Below, in pieces: positions 39,801-51,731 of a stretch of 64,000 bases of DNA. Position 1 is the first letter of the stretch, and each line of letters begins with the position of its first letter. The position numbers and the translations under genes were made by a program. This DNA is from Edolisoma coerulescens (lineage: Eukaryota > Chordata > Aves > Passeriformes > Campephagidae): assembly GCA_013397115.1 (NCBI GenBank), contig VWZW01002569.1:558001-622000 (forward strand). The letters run 5' to 3'. A model generated the notes under the pieces. That model was not told the origin of the DNA, did not search any database, and saw only the letters and a program-made list of their open reading frames with translations.

Positions 39801-41061
39801 TGTATTATAGGCTATATTACACAGTCAGTGGACAGAAATGGTAACCTGTAGTCTAGTAAATGTCCATAAAAAAAATATACTACTACCATCTGAACTAAAT
39901 TTGAACACTTTATTGAGAAAAGTATGAATAAAAATATAAAATATCTTGAGATACATGTGGCTCTGCTGCAGATACGGTATCCAAAAATCAATATTCACTT
40001 ATAAGAGAAATATATATACCAAACACCCACAAGACAGAAGTAAACATGTTTTTAAAGACTTTGGTCTTTAATAAACTGGAAATGATCACCATAATTTTTT
40101 GTTTTCCTGAAACTATCCCACCTTACATTTCTTCATTTTTATTTAACTACAGAAATATTTTTCCACAAGTTCTGAAACATCTCTCTTTTTTATGTGAGCT
40201 TTTTCGGGATGGTACATCAAATAATCGTTTAAAGCAAAGATTTTCAGGAACTTTAATAAATCTGCAAACAATATAAACAATAAAAATGCTACTGTAGAGA
40301 GTACTAGGGATGGTTATCTGTACTTCATCTTCATGGTATATTATTACACTATTTTAGCTGTAACATTTTATTAAGTCAACTCCAGGGTACTCCAGATCTC
40401 TTATAAATGGGGAATACTTTTCTGTGAAGTGAAGGTGGTTTTTTTTCCTAATGATTAATCATTGAAATGGCCCATAGAGAACGAAATAGCAGATTCATAC
40501 CAGACTTGCATTTTTAAAAACAGAGATTAAGAAACCCTACCTAATGAAGCTGGGAAAGCACTTTTACCTTAGAACCTAGACATAAAATTTTAATAGTCTA
40601 GACTTTTATCTGCAATTTGCTTACAAGAAATATATAAAATTTCTTGAAAGAAAAACTGCTGTTGCATGAATTATCTTTCATGGAATATAATTATGGAAAT
40701 ATTTAAATTTTTTCATTGAATTAGAATGATAACCTATATGGAGCTATAACGTGTTTCATCATCAGAACAGCAGCTCATTTTCTCTATCCTTTCCCCGTTG
40801 GTGATTCAGTAAACTCTCTCACTGACATAGCCTGCTCAGAAATCTGAAGCAGTGCTGCTAGTTTTTTAATGGATTAATTGTTGACCCTGGGGAAAACTGA
40901 TCAATTCACACACTTTAAATCAAATCAGGATCAAAGCAATTTACTGATTTACTAATGACATGTAATTAATCAGCAAACACTGTGCTCAAGATCAGTATCA
41001 GAAACACAACAAAACACACAATATTAGACACATGCATACATACCTTCAGATTTCTAAATTC
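36853..41061. other. Unique AT-rich noncoding DNA
   Basis: About 4 kb with no recognisable gene, RNA or transposon. Open frames are at most 86 codons and lack features. Nothing else stands out beyond AT-rich runs near 39780-39810 and 39900-39950. Confidence 0.72.
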
Positions 41062-41310
41062 CATTTGTATCTCATTCCAAGAAGTTCCATCCCAACCCAC
41101 CTGAACCCAGTGAGGTTTCCCCTGTCTGTGGGGGTCCAAAGCTCACCCAAACCCCAGGAGTGGGTCCTGTTTGTGCACACCCCTTTTGTGGGACAAGCGG
41201 GTGCCCTGATCTTTTGTTGTCCTTTGTTGTACTCTTCACCCACTGACCCAGGTGCTGGTGAGGAAGCACTGCACCCTAGTGGGGTCGCTGACCTGTTACC
41301 CCTGTAGCAA
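41062..41310. other. GC-richer block of unknown origin, possibly a retroelement fragment
   Basis: About 250 bases clearly richer in G+C than the flanks, with open frames on both strands (91 codons on +, 65 on -). The density of CCC/GGG words and the sharp compositional edges resemble an old LTR or other repeat. I do not recognise a specific family, and no terminal TG/CA pair, target duplication or AATAAA is evident. A conserved noncoding or exon-derived segment is also possible. Confidence 0.35.
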
Positions 41311-42328
41311 GGTCTTTTCTGCTGTGTCAGAAATCTCTTTGCAATCCTTTGCTTGCTGTTTAATTTTGCTAATGGTTGCCTTCCACTTTAGCATGATTGG
41401 TGTGGGCCAAAGACCTTTTGGACAGTTTTGAGTGCCCCCGACCTCTCACAGACAAACACACAGAGCTTATTCCCTCTTTCTCATTTTATCATCTGTGGTT
41501 GTAGAAGTCCTTTTGTCAAGGGACAGGAAGGTAATCATCATAATGATATTTGAATCAAAGTCTGAGACACAGCATTTCCAGCTACAGCTGGGAAAACAGA
41601 GGTGTATCAAATACAACAGTCCCAACAGGCATTCAGTAAAAATTTAAAGTGATTTAACTGCATGCCGTTTGTATCTCTATACTGACTCCTCGCAGGGCAT
41701 ATAAAAACAGCTCTTATGGCAGAAAAAGAGAAGGCAACTTGCATGGATTTTAACACAAAGGAGTACAACTCATTTTCAAGTCCTTGCTATACTACAATGA
41801 GGTCAAGAAAAAATGTGGAGGCCATAAAGGACAGCAGTGACAGAATAAAGTGATGTAATGACTATCTTTTGGCTGCCTACCACCTAAAGTTAATCTCAAG
41901 CTCCAGGTGCCCAGGAGCTTTCTCCAAGGGCCCAGGCAGATAATTGATCTACTCCAACAAGACTGTTACTAACACAGACTGCAGCACAACTCTAACATTA
42001 ATGCATTTCAGAATAGAAGCCAAAGTAACGGCTGTACTGAGCTGACAGGATCCAGCCAGCAAGAAAACACTTGAGTAAAATGTGAATGGCTAGGCAGTGG
42101 AAGAAAGAATCACAGCCAACATACAATAGAAGTAGCAAATCCCTAGAAAAATTGAAAGCACTGAAGGTCACAAAAATCAGGGAGGTGATTATTCACTGTT
42201 GAAGGATGAGACCTGACCAAGGGTTAGATGACAACAGGGGAGCTCTTGCATAATACCTATGCATTAGGTAAGCAATGGTTTCCATGGCAAATGTAGAACT
42301 AATGCAGGGTTTATTAGAGTCTTTGAGG

Positions 42329-42388
42329 CCTCCTGTCCTCCCTTTCTCATTCCCTCCCTCTCTCTTCCTTTCTTCCTACCTTTTCCTC
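42329..42388 (+). repeat. Polypyrimidine tract ending in a CAG
   Basis: About 60 bases of C and T with very few purines, ending TTTTCCTCAG at 42381-42390. This has the form of an unusually long 3' splice-site tract, and a GTAAGC donor follows 100 bases later. It may equally be a simple pyrimidine microsatellite; see findings. Confidence 0.7.
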
Positions 42389-44850
42389 AGTATATTTATG
42401 GTATTGCCTAGGAATCTAAAGAATTTTAGCTTTGGACAATGAGACAATTAGACGATTATGGTTTCATAATGCACATAGACCCCATCTAAGGTAAGCATAG
42501 GCTTAATCATTCTAAAATTGAAAAATTAAGCAAAAACTGCAAGAAAAATGTACTTTTTCATTCTTTGCATGTGAACCTAAGATGCCTGTTGGCTGGTTAA
42601 GCAAGAAACAGACTGTGAACCTTGTGCTTTACATATGGTGATTTCTGATCTACACTCACCTACAGCTTTGCACTAACTTATCCAATACCTACAAGTCCAT
42701 CTAACTCGAATTGAAGGATCCAGTTGCTTTTCTGTTGCCAGGAGCTTGAGCAAATTATCTTAGAGAATAAGATCCTCACAGTTCATACTCACCTTGCTGC
42801 ATAAATTTCCACTAGAATATTGGTTTTCCATGTTGGAAAATAAGTATTTTTAAACTATAAAAGGGCTCAGAGTTAATTAAGAAAATTCTAGAAAATATCT
42901 GATAAATATAGGCTTCTATATGCCAGAAATACTTCTTAAGGAATTTCTTCTCATAGACTTATAGACCAGCTTGGTAAGTAGTTATTTCCTGGACAAAATG
43001 AGAACAAGTGTTGACTAACCTACTTTAAGACTAAAACTGATCCCTCATTTCAGGTCCTCAGAGGATGACAATGTGCAGAAATAGGACAGAAATTACCTGT
43101 TTACTTCTCTGAAATTTCCCTATTAATTCATATGACACAGCAACTTTAACTTTCAGTAATAAGGACAATAATAAAAAGAATACCAATATTATTATTAAAT
43201 TTTATTATAATAATTATTATGTTTTTCCTTAAGTGTTGTTGGGGAATATTGATGATTTTGAATTAGTGAAATGGGAAAAATCTAGAAAGATCTGGCATTT
43301 TAATGAAACCACTCACAGCTATAAATCTAGTGCTCTTATGCTTTATACAATAAATAGAGGTACCCACACATAATATGATATTTAAGGGTCATAATTTCCA
43401 TTTCAAATACAGTTTTTCAAGGATTAAAAGTCAGCTTTGAAAATTTTCTTTTTCCTAAGATTTAGCATTGAAGATTCCGCTTATGAATGCATTTCTTTAG
43501 TGTCAGATATCTTATGCACCCTGATAGCCTTGTAACAACTTTGAACATTGTGTTTGAAGTTTAATAAGGAAACAAAAATCTTGAAAAATTAAATTTCACC
43601 CTCTAAATGGTTTTCTGAGCATGTTTTTGAGGAATGCAAACAGGAAGGCTGAGAATCAATCATACTGTGTTACTGTAGCAGCACCCAGTAGCTTGGGAAA
43701 TAGACCAATATATGAAAACCTCATTTGGACTACTTGACTTTTAACCTCAGTCTCAGTATTTTTCCTTTGGATTATTGTTTCTATCTTATATTTCTCCTGT
43801 GCTGTCTAACTCAGATCATCAGAATCACAAAGGATCCAGAAGTAGAAACAACAGTATGTTTAACTCATCCTAAATTAGGCATTCAAGTGTTAGGCATCAA
43901 AGTTTACGCTAGGTCTCCGCATTTGTCAATGGACAAACTCAAAGCCAGAAAAATTTCTTAAAATATTGATATTTAGGACAGGCTACTGAAATTGAATTAT
44001 TGAAATATGCTGTTCTAAACAGGGTCAAAATAAAACAAGGACTGTACTCTGAGCACTTTACCACTACTTTTCAATTATTTGAAATTACTAAATTTTTAAA
44101 AAACCCATTTTATATGTTATCCCCCAATTCATATATCAGAGTGTTACTTTTTTTTTTCTTACTTTCCGTCTCTTGGAAGCATTCAACAATCACATTTTAC
44201 TGAAAAATTTTTTTTTAAAAAATGACAATAAATTATGCATCAAACCAACAGTTTTGTGATGCTGATTTCTGTGCTGTATAAAATGATCTGAATTATCTGC
44301 AAAATTCTTGATCGATGTTGTCTGCAAATGTTTAATGATTTACTTAACCTGCAATTTTCATAGAAATCAACTATTTCCTCAAAATATTTTGTCAAGAAAG
44401 GCTTGGCTGAGAGGCAACCGTTTTTAAACAGCAGTATCCATCAGTACTCACCTGCAGACCCAGGAGAATTATAATTCTCACAAAGTCTGTTTCAAGCTGA
44501 AATTTGAACCTTGGCCTCCTGTATCCCAGGGACATCCCAGACCAAGGACCACTGGAAGTAGTGGACAACAAACAAAAATATTTGACAGGTCTCATTTCAT
44601 CACAGGCATCAAGTAGAAGCCCTATTAGATCTTAAAACTTTCCAGTTAAACTTCACGAGATCTTTTCCTTTATGTTTGGTACTCACCACCCAATTCACTT
44701 TGTGAAAATATATACGAGATAATATGTTATTAAATAACAAAAATAATAATAATTTTAAAAGCCATGTCAGTATTTGTGAAGAATTATTTAATTTTAACTT
44801 CAGGGAAAAACAAACCAAAAATATATAGCTAAAATACGTTCATGAAATGC

Positions 44851-44931
44851 TATATGTAGATATGTATGTACATATGTATGCGTATTCATTTAGATATAAA
44901 CCCATTTACATATGTTTACACACATATATTT
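44851..44931. repeat. Degenerate TATG/CATA-rich microsatellite
   Basis: Alternating purine/pyrimidine words (TATGTATG, CATATGTATG, ACACATATAT) over about 80 bases, interrupted and imperfect. It is a decayed dinucleotide or tetranucleotide repeat with no coding potential. Confidence 0.65.
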
Positions 44932-47900
44932 GACAATTTTTTTCACTTCTGTAGTGTCTATTACTGTAAGAAAAATTCAATTAAGAACCTTATTCTTCTA
45001 GTATATTAAGTAACCTTTTCAGAGCTCTACTGTTATACCTATGTGTGAGCTGGGGAGAGTGAGAAGAAGAGGTCGGGGAGGATGAGATTGACTGCTTTGG
45101 AAGGATTCCCATTGGACTACACTCTAAACCATAAAGTAAATGGATCAAACACCATCTTTCTTAATTGAACTAAATAGTCCTTTCTTATGTGGGAAGTCTG
45201 CAGGACTTTCACAGAGCATTATGCATTAATTTAATTGGGAGTTCTTCTGGAGTAAAATACTAAATGTAGAGAAACTGGAGAAAAAATGATAAATAAGAGT
45301 CTTTAAACCAGATCTGAGGAGCTGTCTGCACTGTTGTTTTATCACAGCTTAATGAAAGAGTCAAAGTAGCAGCTCTGAGAAACGGAGTCACAAGACCATA
45401 TCTGACCATTGTCTACATGGCCAACACTGAAACTTGTATTGAAAGTATCTGAATATGACTACTTGCTTCACTCTGGTAACCGCTTATGGTTTTCCTCCTA
45501 AGTGTTTAGAAAAGAAATGACAACAATGATATTTAGAAAGATATAAATGCATACAGTAGGTTTTGTGGCAAAGCAAAGGCTCTTTCTAGGCATTGAAAAT
45601 TTTGCTCCTAATGTATCATGATAAGAATAAAGTTCAGATAAGCTACCAGCTATAGATAACAAAAATGGATATACTACAGCCATTCTTGGCTGTGGTTTTC
45701 CTGAGTGCCTGTGATGAACATTTGTGATGTTCATAAGAACATTCTTCACTCCTATATCTTCTCTGCAATCTGTTTAGGCCTTTTTCCTCATTTAGGGGAG
45801 AGATAGGCATTTTTTCCTATCTTTTCAGGAGTAAAGAAATACACTGGAAATTCAAAATACTAACCAATCTTGTTATCACAGGATGTAAGTACAAAAATAA
45901 TGGTGTTTTCTGTCTTCATTTTCTTGGCATAGTCATATAACTTCAAGTTCCAGACATCATGCATTAAAATACTAGAATATTATAGAGGTACTTTTAGTGT
46001 TGTTTAACTTCTCATAGGTAAAAAAAATAAGTAAAAACCCCACATGTTTTGAGGAGAGAACAGGTACTTAGAATTTTCATGTCAAGACATGCACAAAAAG
46101 TCCTTAAAATAATGCTTAAACAAAATTGGCTCAATCCTTTTCAGATCATATAAGTAAGAAGAAAACATACTTCTACTACAAAACTAGGTTATGACCATTT
46201 TTTAGGTACTCAAAATTGGTCCAAGCTATAAACTTGGTATAAACATAGCCTTTCATGAAGAAATCAGCTCATCACATTTTTTTCTTGCTTCGTATATGAA
46301 ATAAAAACTTATTTAGCACACATGCAAACTGTGAAAATAACTCCAGTGAAAACTGTCCACTTTTAAGAGTTTCATTATATAAGATAGTTTTAGTGAGAGA
46401 GGTAGAAGGAATCAATTCTGTAGGGACATGTGGGCAAAAATGCTGTTGCTCCCTTCTTATCCTTTTCTCTCAATTCCCAAATAGTGGTAGAGAAATTAAA
46501 CTTCCTCTTTTCTGAATCACGTTAGTATTACTGTCTCTAAGAACTGGTAGGAAAAAGGTGTGGTGATGGAGAGCCTCCAGAGTCAAAGGTATGACCACAT
46601 TGCAAAAGAAAGAGGACATCTCCAGTGAGGGAATGACAGGATGTGCACCCTCTGTATTATGACAGATTTTTTGCATCCCCATGGGGCAAAATATCTCACT
46701 TGAGCTCCTGCCAGAGTAGTGTCCATGCCCCAGTCCCTATGAGAGATTTAGACAACAAACAACCATCTGTCCTGGAGCTTACGTGTAATAACGCATACCC
46801 AGGATATTAGATTACCATTCAGTTATTTGTTTCCAAGTAGACATCCTGTCTAAATATATTTATTTTTAAAATTTTCAGGAAAGGATAAAGGAACTCAAAA
46901 TATCGAGCCTGTAATACTGATGAATTGTGCATGTGCATGTGCCTACAAAAAAGCCTTTATTCCAATGTGTTATAATAGCTCTTTCTTTAATACTGGTTTT
47001 ATTTCAGAAGTATCACTCTGAATTTCTTGTTGTTTCAAGAATATTTTGGGAAAACACCTGAGTTCTCTACTTTCAGAATTGTTTTACTAATTGAATAAAT
47101 GAGGGACTTCGTGTTGTTCTAAAAGTAACTATCACAAACTGTCGTCTTACTTTTGATGATAACAGGATGATTAACAAAATTTATTGCATTCCAGATTTAA
47201 CAGAATATAGGACAGCCAAGGAATTCGTACTTGAGACCTAGAGCTACTCTGAAAGTATCAACTAGTGTAGATAGAGGAACTGTCTGACAAGGAAACCCAT
47301 TAAAACTTTAGTATTAATTATTATTAAACTATTTCAAAATTTAGCCATTTAAATCAGCATTACAGACTTGTAAAGGATTTATTAATTTTAATTCTTTAAC
47401 TTTAATCTATTTAACTGAAAAATTACACTGGTTTAATTACTGGGCATTCCATTTTAATAAATAAAAATAAAAGTAGCATTCATGCCCCTTCCTTCAAAAT
47501 CTTTCTCAAATGCACTGCAATTGATAATTCACCTGTGAGAGATAAAATAAAGATCCCCATATAGGGAGTCTCCCATCTATGACTTCAGAGAGAAAAATTC
47601 TGTCTTCTTGTGTTGCTTCTATTATTCTCTCTTCTGCAGAGGCTACTGCAGTTCTAGTGCTGCATAATCATATTTCTCTCCTCTCCTAACAGGGCTCTTT
47701 CACTCCTTCTTAGTATCTTGGCAAGACTGCCTCCTCACTGTTTCCTCCCTCCCCATGCCATCTCTCTTCTTGAGGAGTTCCTTCAGAGCTCCCAAAACAT
47801 TCTTTCCATTAAGGATGCTTTCAGGGAGCAAAGGCACAGCTCCAATCAAATCAAAGGCTCTGGAGTAATCAGGCAGCCAGGGAATCTCTGGTGATTGTAG

Positions 47901-50721
47901 AAATGAAGTAAAGCACTTCCCCTATGCTTGCAGAGGTAAAGCCACAAACAAAACCCTTGCTATGGACTATATGGATATATGTTATAGCATCTGTTATTAA
48001 CATATATGATCCTTAGTTTCCTGGGGAAAAAAAAGTTATATATACAGATGAACACCATGCAGCACAATATGCAGACAAACAACTACACACACTTGACAAC
48101 CTCTGGAAAAAAAGGAAATGTTTCACAAAACAAAACCACAGTAAATATTCCCAAAGTGACCAGGCACAGGCAGAGGGCTCTAGACATTGCAAGAAAATCG
48201 ACAAATACACACAGATTTTAAAAATATTGGAGAAACATAGAGCATAATATCTTCAGAGAACTATTTTGCTGTGCATGTAGGAAAAATAGGAGAAAAGATT
48301 CTGCCCCACAGAAGTGGCAGTTCAGAACCTTGATCACAAAAATAAAGGGCTGAACTTGATTCAAAAAAGCTGAGTTTGGAACAACTCCCATGTAAATGTG
48401 TATTCAGAGACACAGAACGCCAGAAAAGCAGGATCAGAAATACCTTAAGATATACTTCTTCAAACTGCCTGTCATTATGGTGGTGCCACAACTAATTCTA
48501 ATCTCTGACAGAGCTCTGCTGACATTCTAGATGAGATGCAGTGTTAAGCCACCACTCCTTGTCCTGTCTCCACTGGACACAAAGACAGTTTCCTCCTTCT
48601 GAAAATAATCTCCTTTTAATTTGGCATGCTTATGTTGAAGTGGATAAGCTAGATAGATTAAAGCAATATATTTAATAGGAGTGGGTGAAGGACTATAACT
48701 GTATCTTTTCCATATGCCGGCTATGCTAAAGAAAGAATTTTGCACATTAGAGAGCACAAAGTCATTGCACACACAACTACTATCTACAATCAGCATTTCT
48801 CTGTGCCTCTCCTCACTATCACTGTTCTCTACTGTAGCAAAAGTAAAAGTAAAGCTGAGATTTCGGTTGTTGTGAGAATATTCTGTGGCACCAACTGCTG
48901 TTATTCCACTAATTCTGTGTAAAAAGGTAGTCATGATCACTAGGACACCAAAATTATACTAGAGAACATGTTTTGAAAAATGGTACACAGTCAGAAAAGA
49001 GGCCAACCAACTAATTTTAGAGCATTATGGAATACATAATTAAGAAGCTTTTCCATATGATAAAGGCTCATCATTCTGGCATTCAGCTGTTGGAATCATT
49101 GCTAGAATGTTACTTAACCCGTATTTTAGAATAGAATTTCTCAGTAACAAGTACTTCCTTCTTCCTGAGTCTCCTTTTTCAATATGAAAGAGGAATATTC
49201 AAAGCACAGATAATAGAATATAATAAAAGTGATTCCCTAGTTTTTAGATGTCAATTTGCTTTGCGATGCATTGGAAATGATTAATAGAAAGACTAACACA
49301 ATAGCAATGTGGCATTAAATTAGGCCATTTGTCCAAACATGGCCATTTCACTGATTGTTAGATACATAACTACTTTGTACAAATTCCTCTAGTGGATGTT
49401 GAAAGCCAATACTAAAAAAAAAAAAGCAAGAGAAAGAATGAAATTGAAAGAATTGTACAAAATTTTCTTCTGATTTAAGATTCTTTCATTAACTGTGTTT
49501 TCATACAACAGAAGAAACACTCCTACAACCACTATTTGATTAATGACATTTTGGTTATTCAGTACCTAACTCTGTGCAGGAATTTACAGGAATACTCATA
49601 TGTTCCCTCCTGCTTCTGTGATTGTGCAATCAAATTGAAATTAAATTTTCCAAAGAGTCCAGCTTTGCAACCTGGTCCTGTACAGAATTTGGACACGTAC
49701 TTGAGCTAATCCCCAAGATATAAGGTATGGATTAAGACTTCTTCTAGATCAAGAACAGTCTTAAACACAAGCTCCAGGGAAAATTTATAGGTTATTCATA
49801 ATGATTATTCCCAGGGCTTCACACAAGGTGCACTTCTTAGAGAACAAGATGCATTCTCTCAGGAAAAAAGGCTCAGTAGAACAGCAGTGAATAGTTGTGC
49901 TTGGACCACTTATGGTGTTACATCACCAGGTTGTAGGTGACAACCTAGAAGTGTCCCATCTATCTATTGGTGATGTCACATGACCAAAGCTTTTTAACTA
50001 CAGACTAGAGACAGCTACAACTTTTCATGGCAGAATTAGGATACTGCCTGCCACAAGGCAGATTTTTTTGGTGAGAAACCCTTTCCCCAGCCTTTTACAA
50101 GAGCTAATTAGATCTATCCTGACATGTCTCAGAAATTCATTAGAATCTCTACACCGCTTATGTCAAACTGAAGAAAGCACAGTGCTGACATAATTAAGGT
50201 GACTCCGTAAGTTATTTTCTACAACTCTTTTTTCTGATTGTCCACATGACCTGAGACAAAGCATGAGAAACTGAATATTAATCATCTCAGTAATCCACTG
50301 TTCTTCCTGCTTTTGAACTCCCACTCAGCCTCAATCCCAAAACAAACCTAGAGCTGGAAAGATTTTTCTCTATAGCTGAAGGAATTCAGGAGAGGAATTT
50401 GATTCCTGGCCATCTACCCTTTCACAATTAGGATGACTGACAGTAGTTTTTTAAGCCTGAAGCACAGATCTAATATATAACTCTGAATCTGTAACAGCAT
50501 GCTTTAAATATGCTATTTATTTACATTTAATCCAAATGAAATCACTAAGTACTCATGAAACTTCACACTAAGCAATACTCCACTTGCTGAATCACAACTC
50601 TACAGTTTTGAATGCCTTAACAAAATTTATCTTGAATATGTCACCCTGTTTTCAACCTCCTGATGTATCTGAAACTCATTTTCAAAAGCCTTAAGTTTTT
50701 ATCACACTTTTGTCTTTGAAC

Positions 50722-51731
50722 CAGAGACCTGGTTACCCAGGACATGGAGAAGGCTGAGGTACTCAATGACTTTTTTGCCTCAACCTTCACCAGCAAGTGC
50801 TCCAGCCACACCATGCAAGTTGCAGAAGGCAGAAGCAGGGACTGGGAAAGTGAAGTACTGCTGACTTCAGGACAAGATCAGGTTCAAAACCTTTCAAGGA
50901 ACCTTCAGGTGGACAGGTAAATGGGATTCGCGGATATGCAACCTCAGGTCCCGGGGGAACTTGTAGATGAAGGGGGTAAGCCACTAGAGAATATTTCAGA
51001 ATATTTGAGAATTCATGACAGTCCAATGAAGTCCATAATGACGAAAAACAGGAAACTCCCCCATTTGTGGAGGAACTACAAGCCGGTCATTCTTAACTCT
51101 GTGCCCAGACAGATCATGGACCAGATCCTCCTCGAAATTTTATAAAGGCACATGAAAACAAAGAGGTGGTTGGTGACAGACAATAAGGCTTCACTACAGG
51201 TAAACCATGCCTGAAAAATCTGGTGGTCTTCTGTGACAGGCTTAGAGCTTTGGTAGCTAAGACAACAACTGACACAATTTCCTTGGATTTGGACAAAGCA
51301 TTTGATAGTATCTGACACATCATTCTTGTCTGTAAACTGGAGAGATATGGATTTAATGGATAGACCCCACCTGGAGTACTGTGCTCATTTCTGGGGCATA
51401 CAAACATAAGCAGGACATGAACCTGTTGGAGGGACTCCAGAGGAGAGCCATGAAGGTGATCAGGGGACAAGGGGGAAAGCTTAAAACTGAAAGAGGGTAG
51501 ATTTAGATTAGATATAAAGAAGAAATTCTTTATTGTGAGGGTGGTGAGGTGCTGAAAGGTTGCCCAGAGAAGCTGTGGATGCCCCATCCCTGGAATTGTT
51601 TAGGGCTGGGTTGGATGGGACTCTGAATAACCTGGTCTAGTGGAAGGTGCTCCTGGCCTGTGTAGGGAAGTCAGAACTAGGTAATCTATAAGGTCCTTTC
51701 CAAACCAAACCATTCTATTTTTCTATGAATC
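50722..51731 (+). mobile_element. CR1 LINE copy D, internally deleted
   Basis: A + strand CR1 copy starting in the ORF2 linker (DLVTQDMEKAEVLNDFFAS in frame from about 50726). It runs into the N-terminal RT and through motif A, where LDLDKAFDS is readable at 51283-51309 with the catalytic Asp present. Near 51363 it jumps to the segment that normally encodes RPHLEYC in the C-terminal part, so the RT core including the catalytic FADD motif is missing. A second gap near 51460 joins the ATKMIRG region directly to the sequence just before the 3' UTR. The copy ends with the CR1 3' terminus at about 51731 (TTCTATGAAT). Stop codons and frameshifts show it is dead. The minus-strand frames at 51076-51587 are antisense shadows. 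Confidence 0.95.

Larger units (their letters stand above)
41311..50721. other. Unique AT-rich noncoding DNA
   Basis: Over 9 kb without a recognisable gene or transposon. The longest frame is 137 codons (48527-48940, -); its product has no domain, signal or family resemblance and its length is within chance. Local features are a pyrimidine tract at 42329-42388 and a TATG/CATA-rich stretch at 44851-44931, listed separately. Confidence 0.72.

Noticed and set aside
48527..48940. Longest non-repeat open frame (137 codons, minus strand) as a gene
   Set aside because: At this base composition several frames of this length are expected by chance in 64 kb over six frames. The product shows no domain, signal peptide, membrane segment or family resemblance, and there is no promoter or splice context.
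51114..51587. 157-codon frame on the minus strand
   Set aside because: It is antisense to CR1 copy D. The real coding relic is on the + strand, with LDLDKAFDS at 51283-51309.
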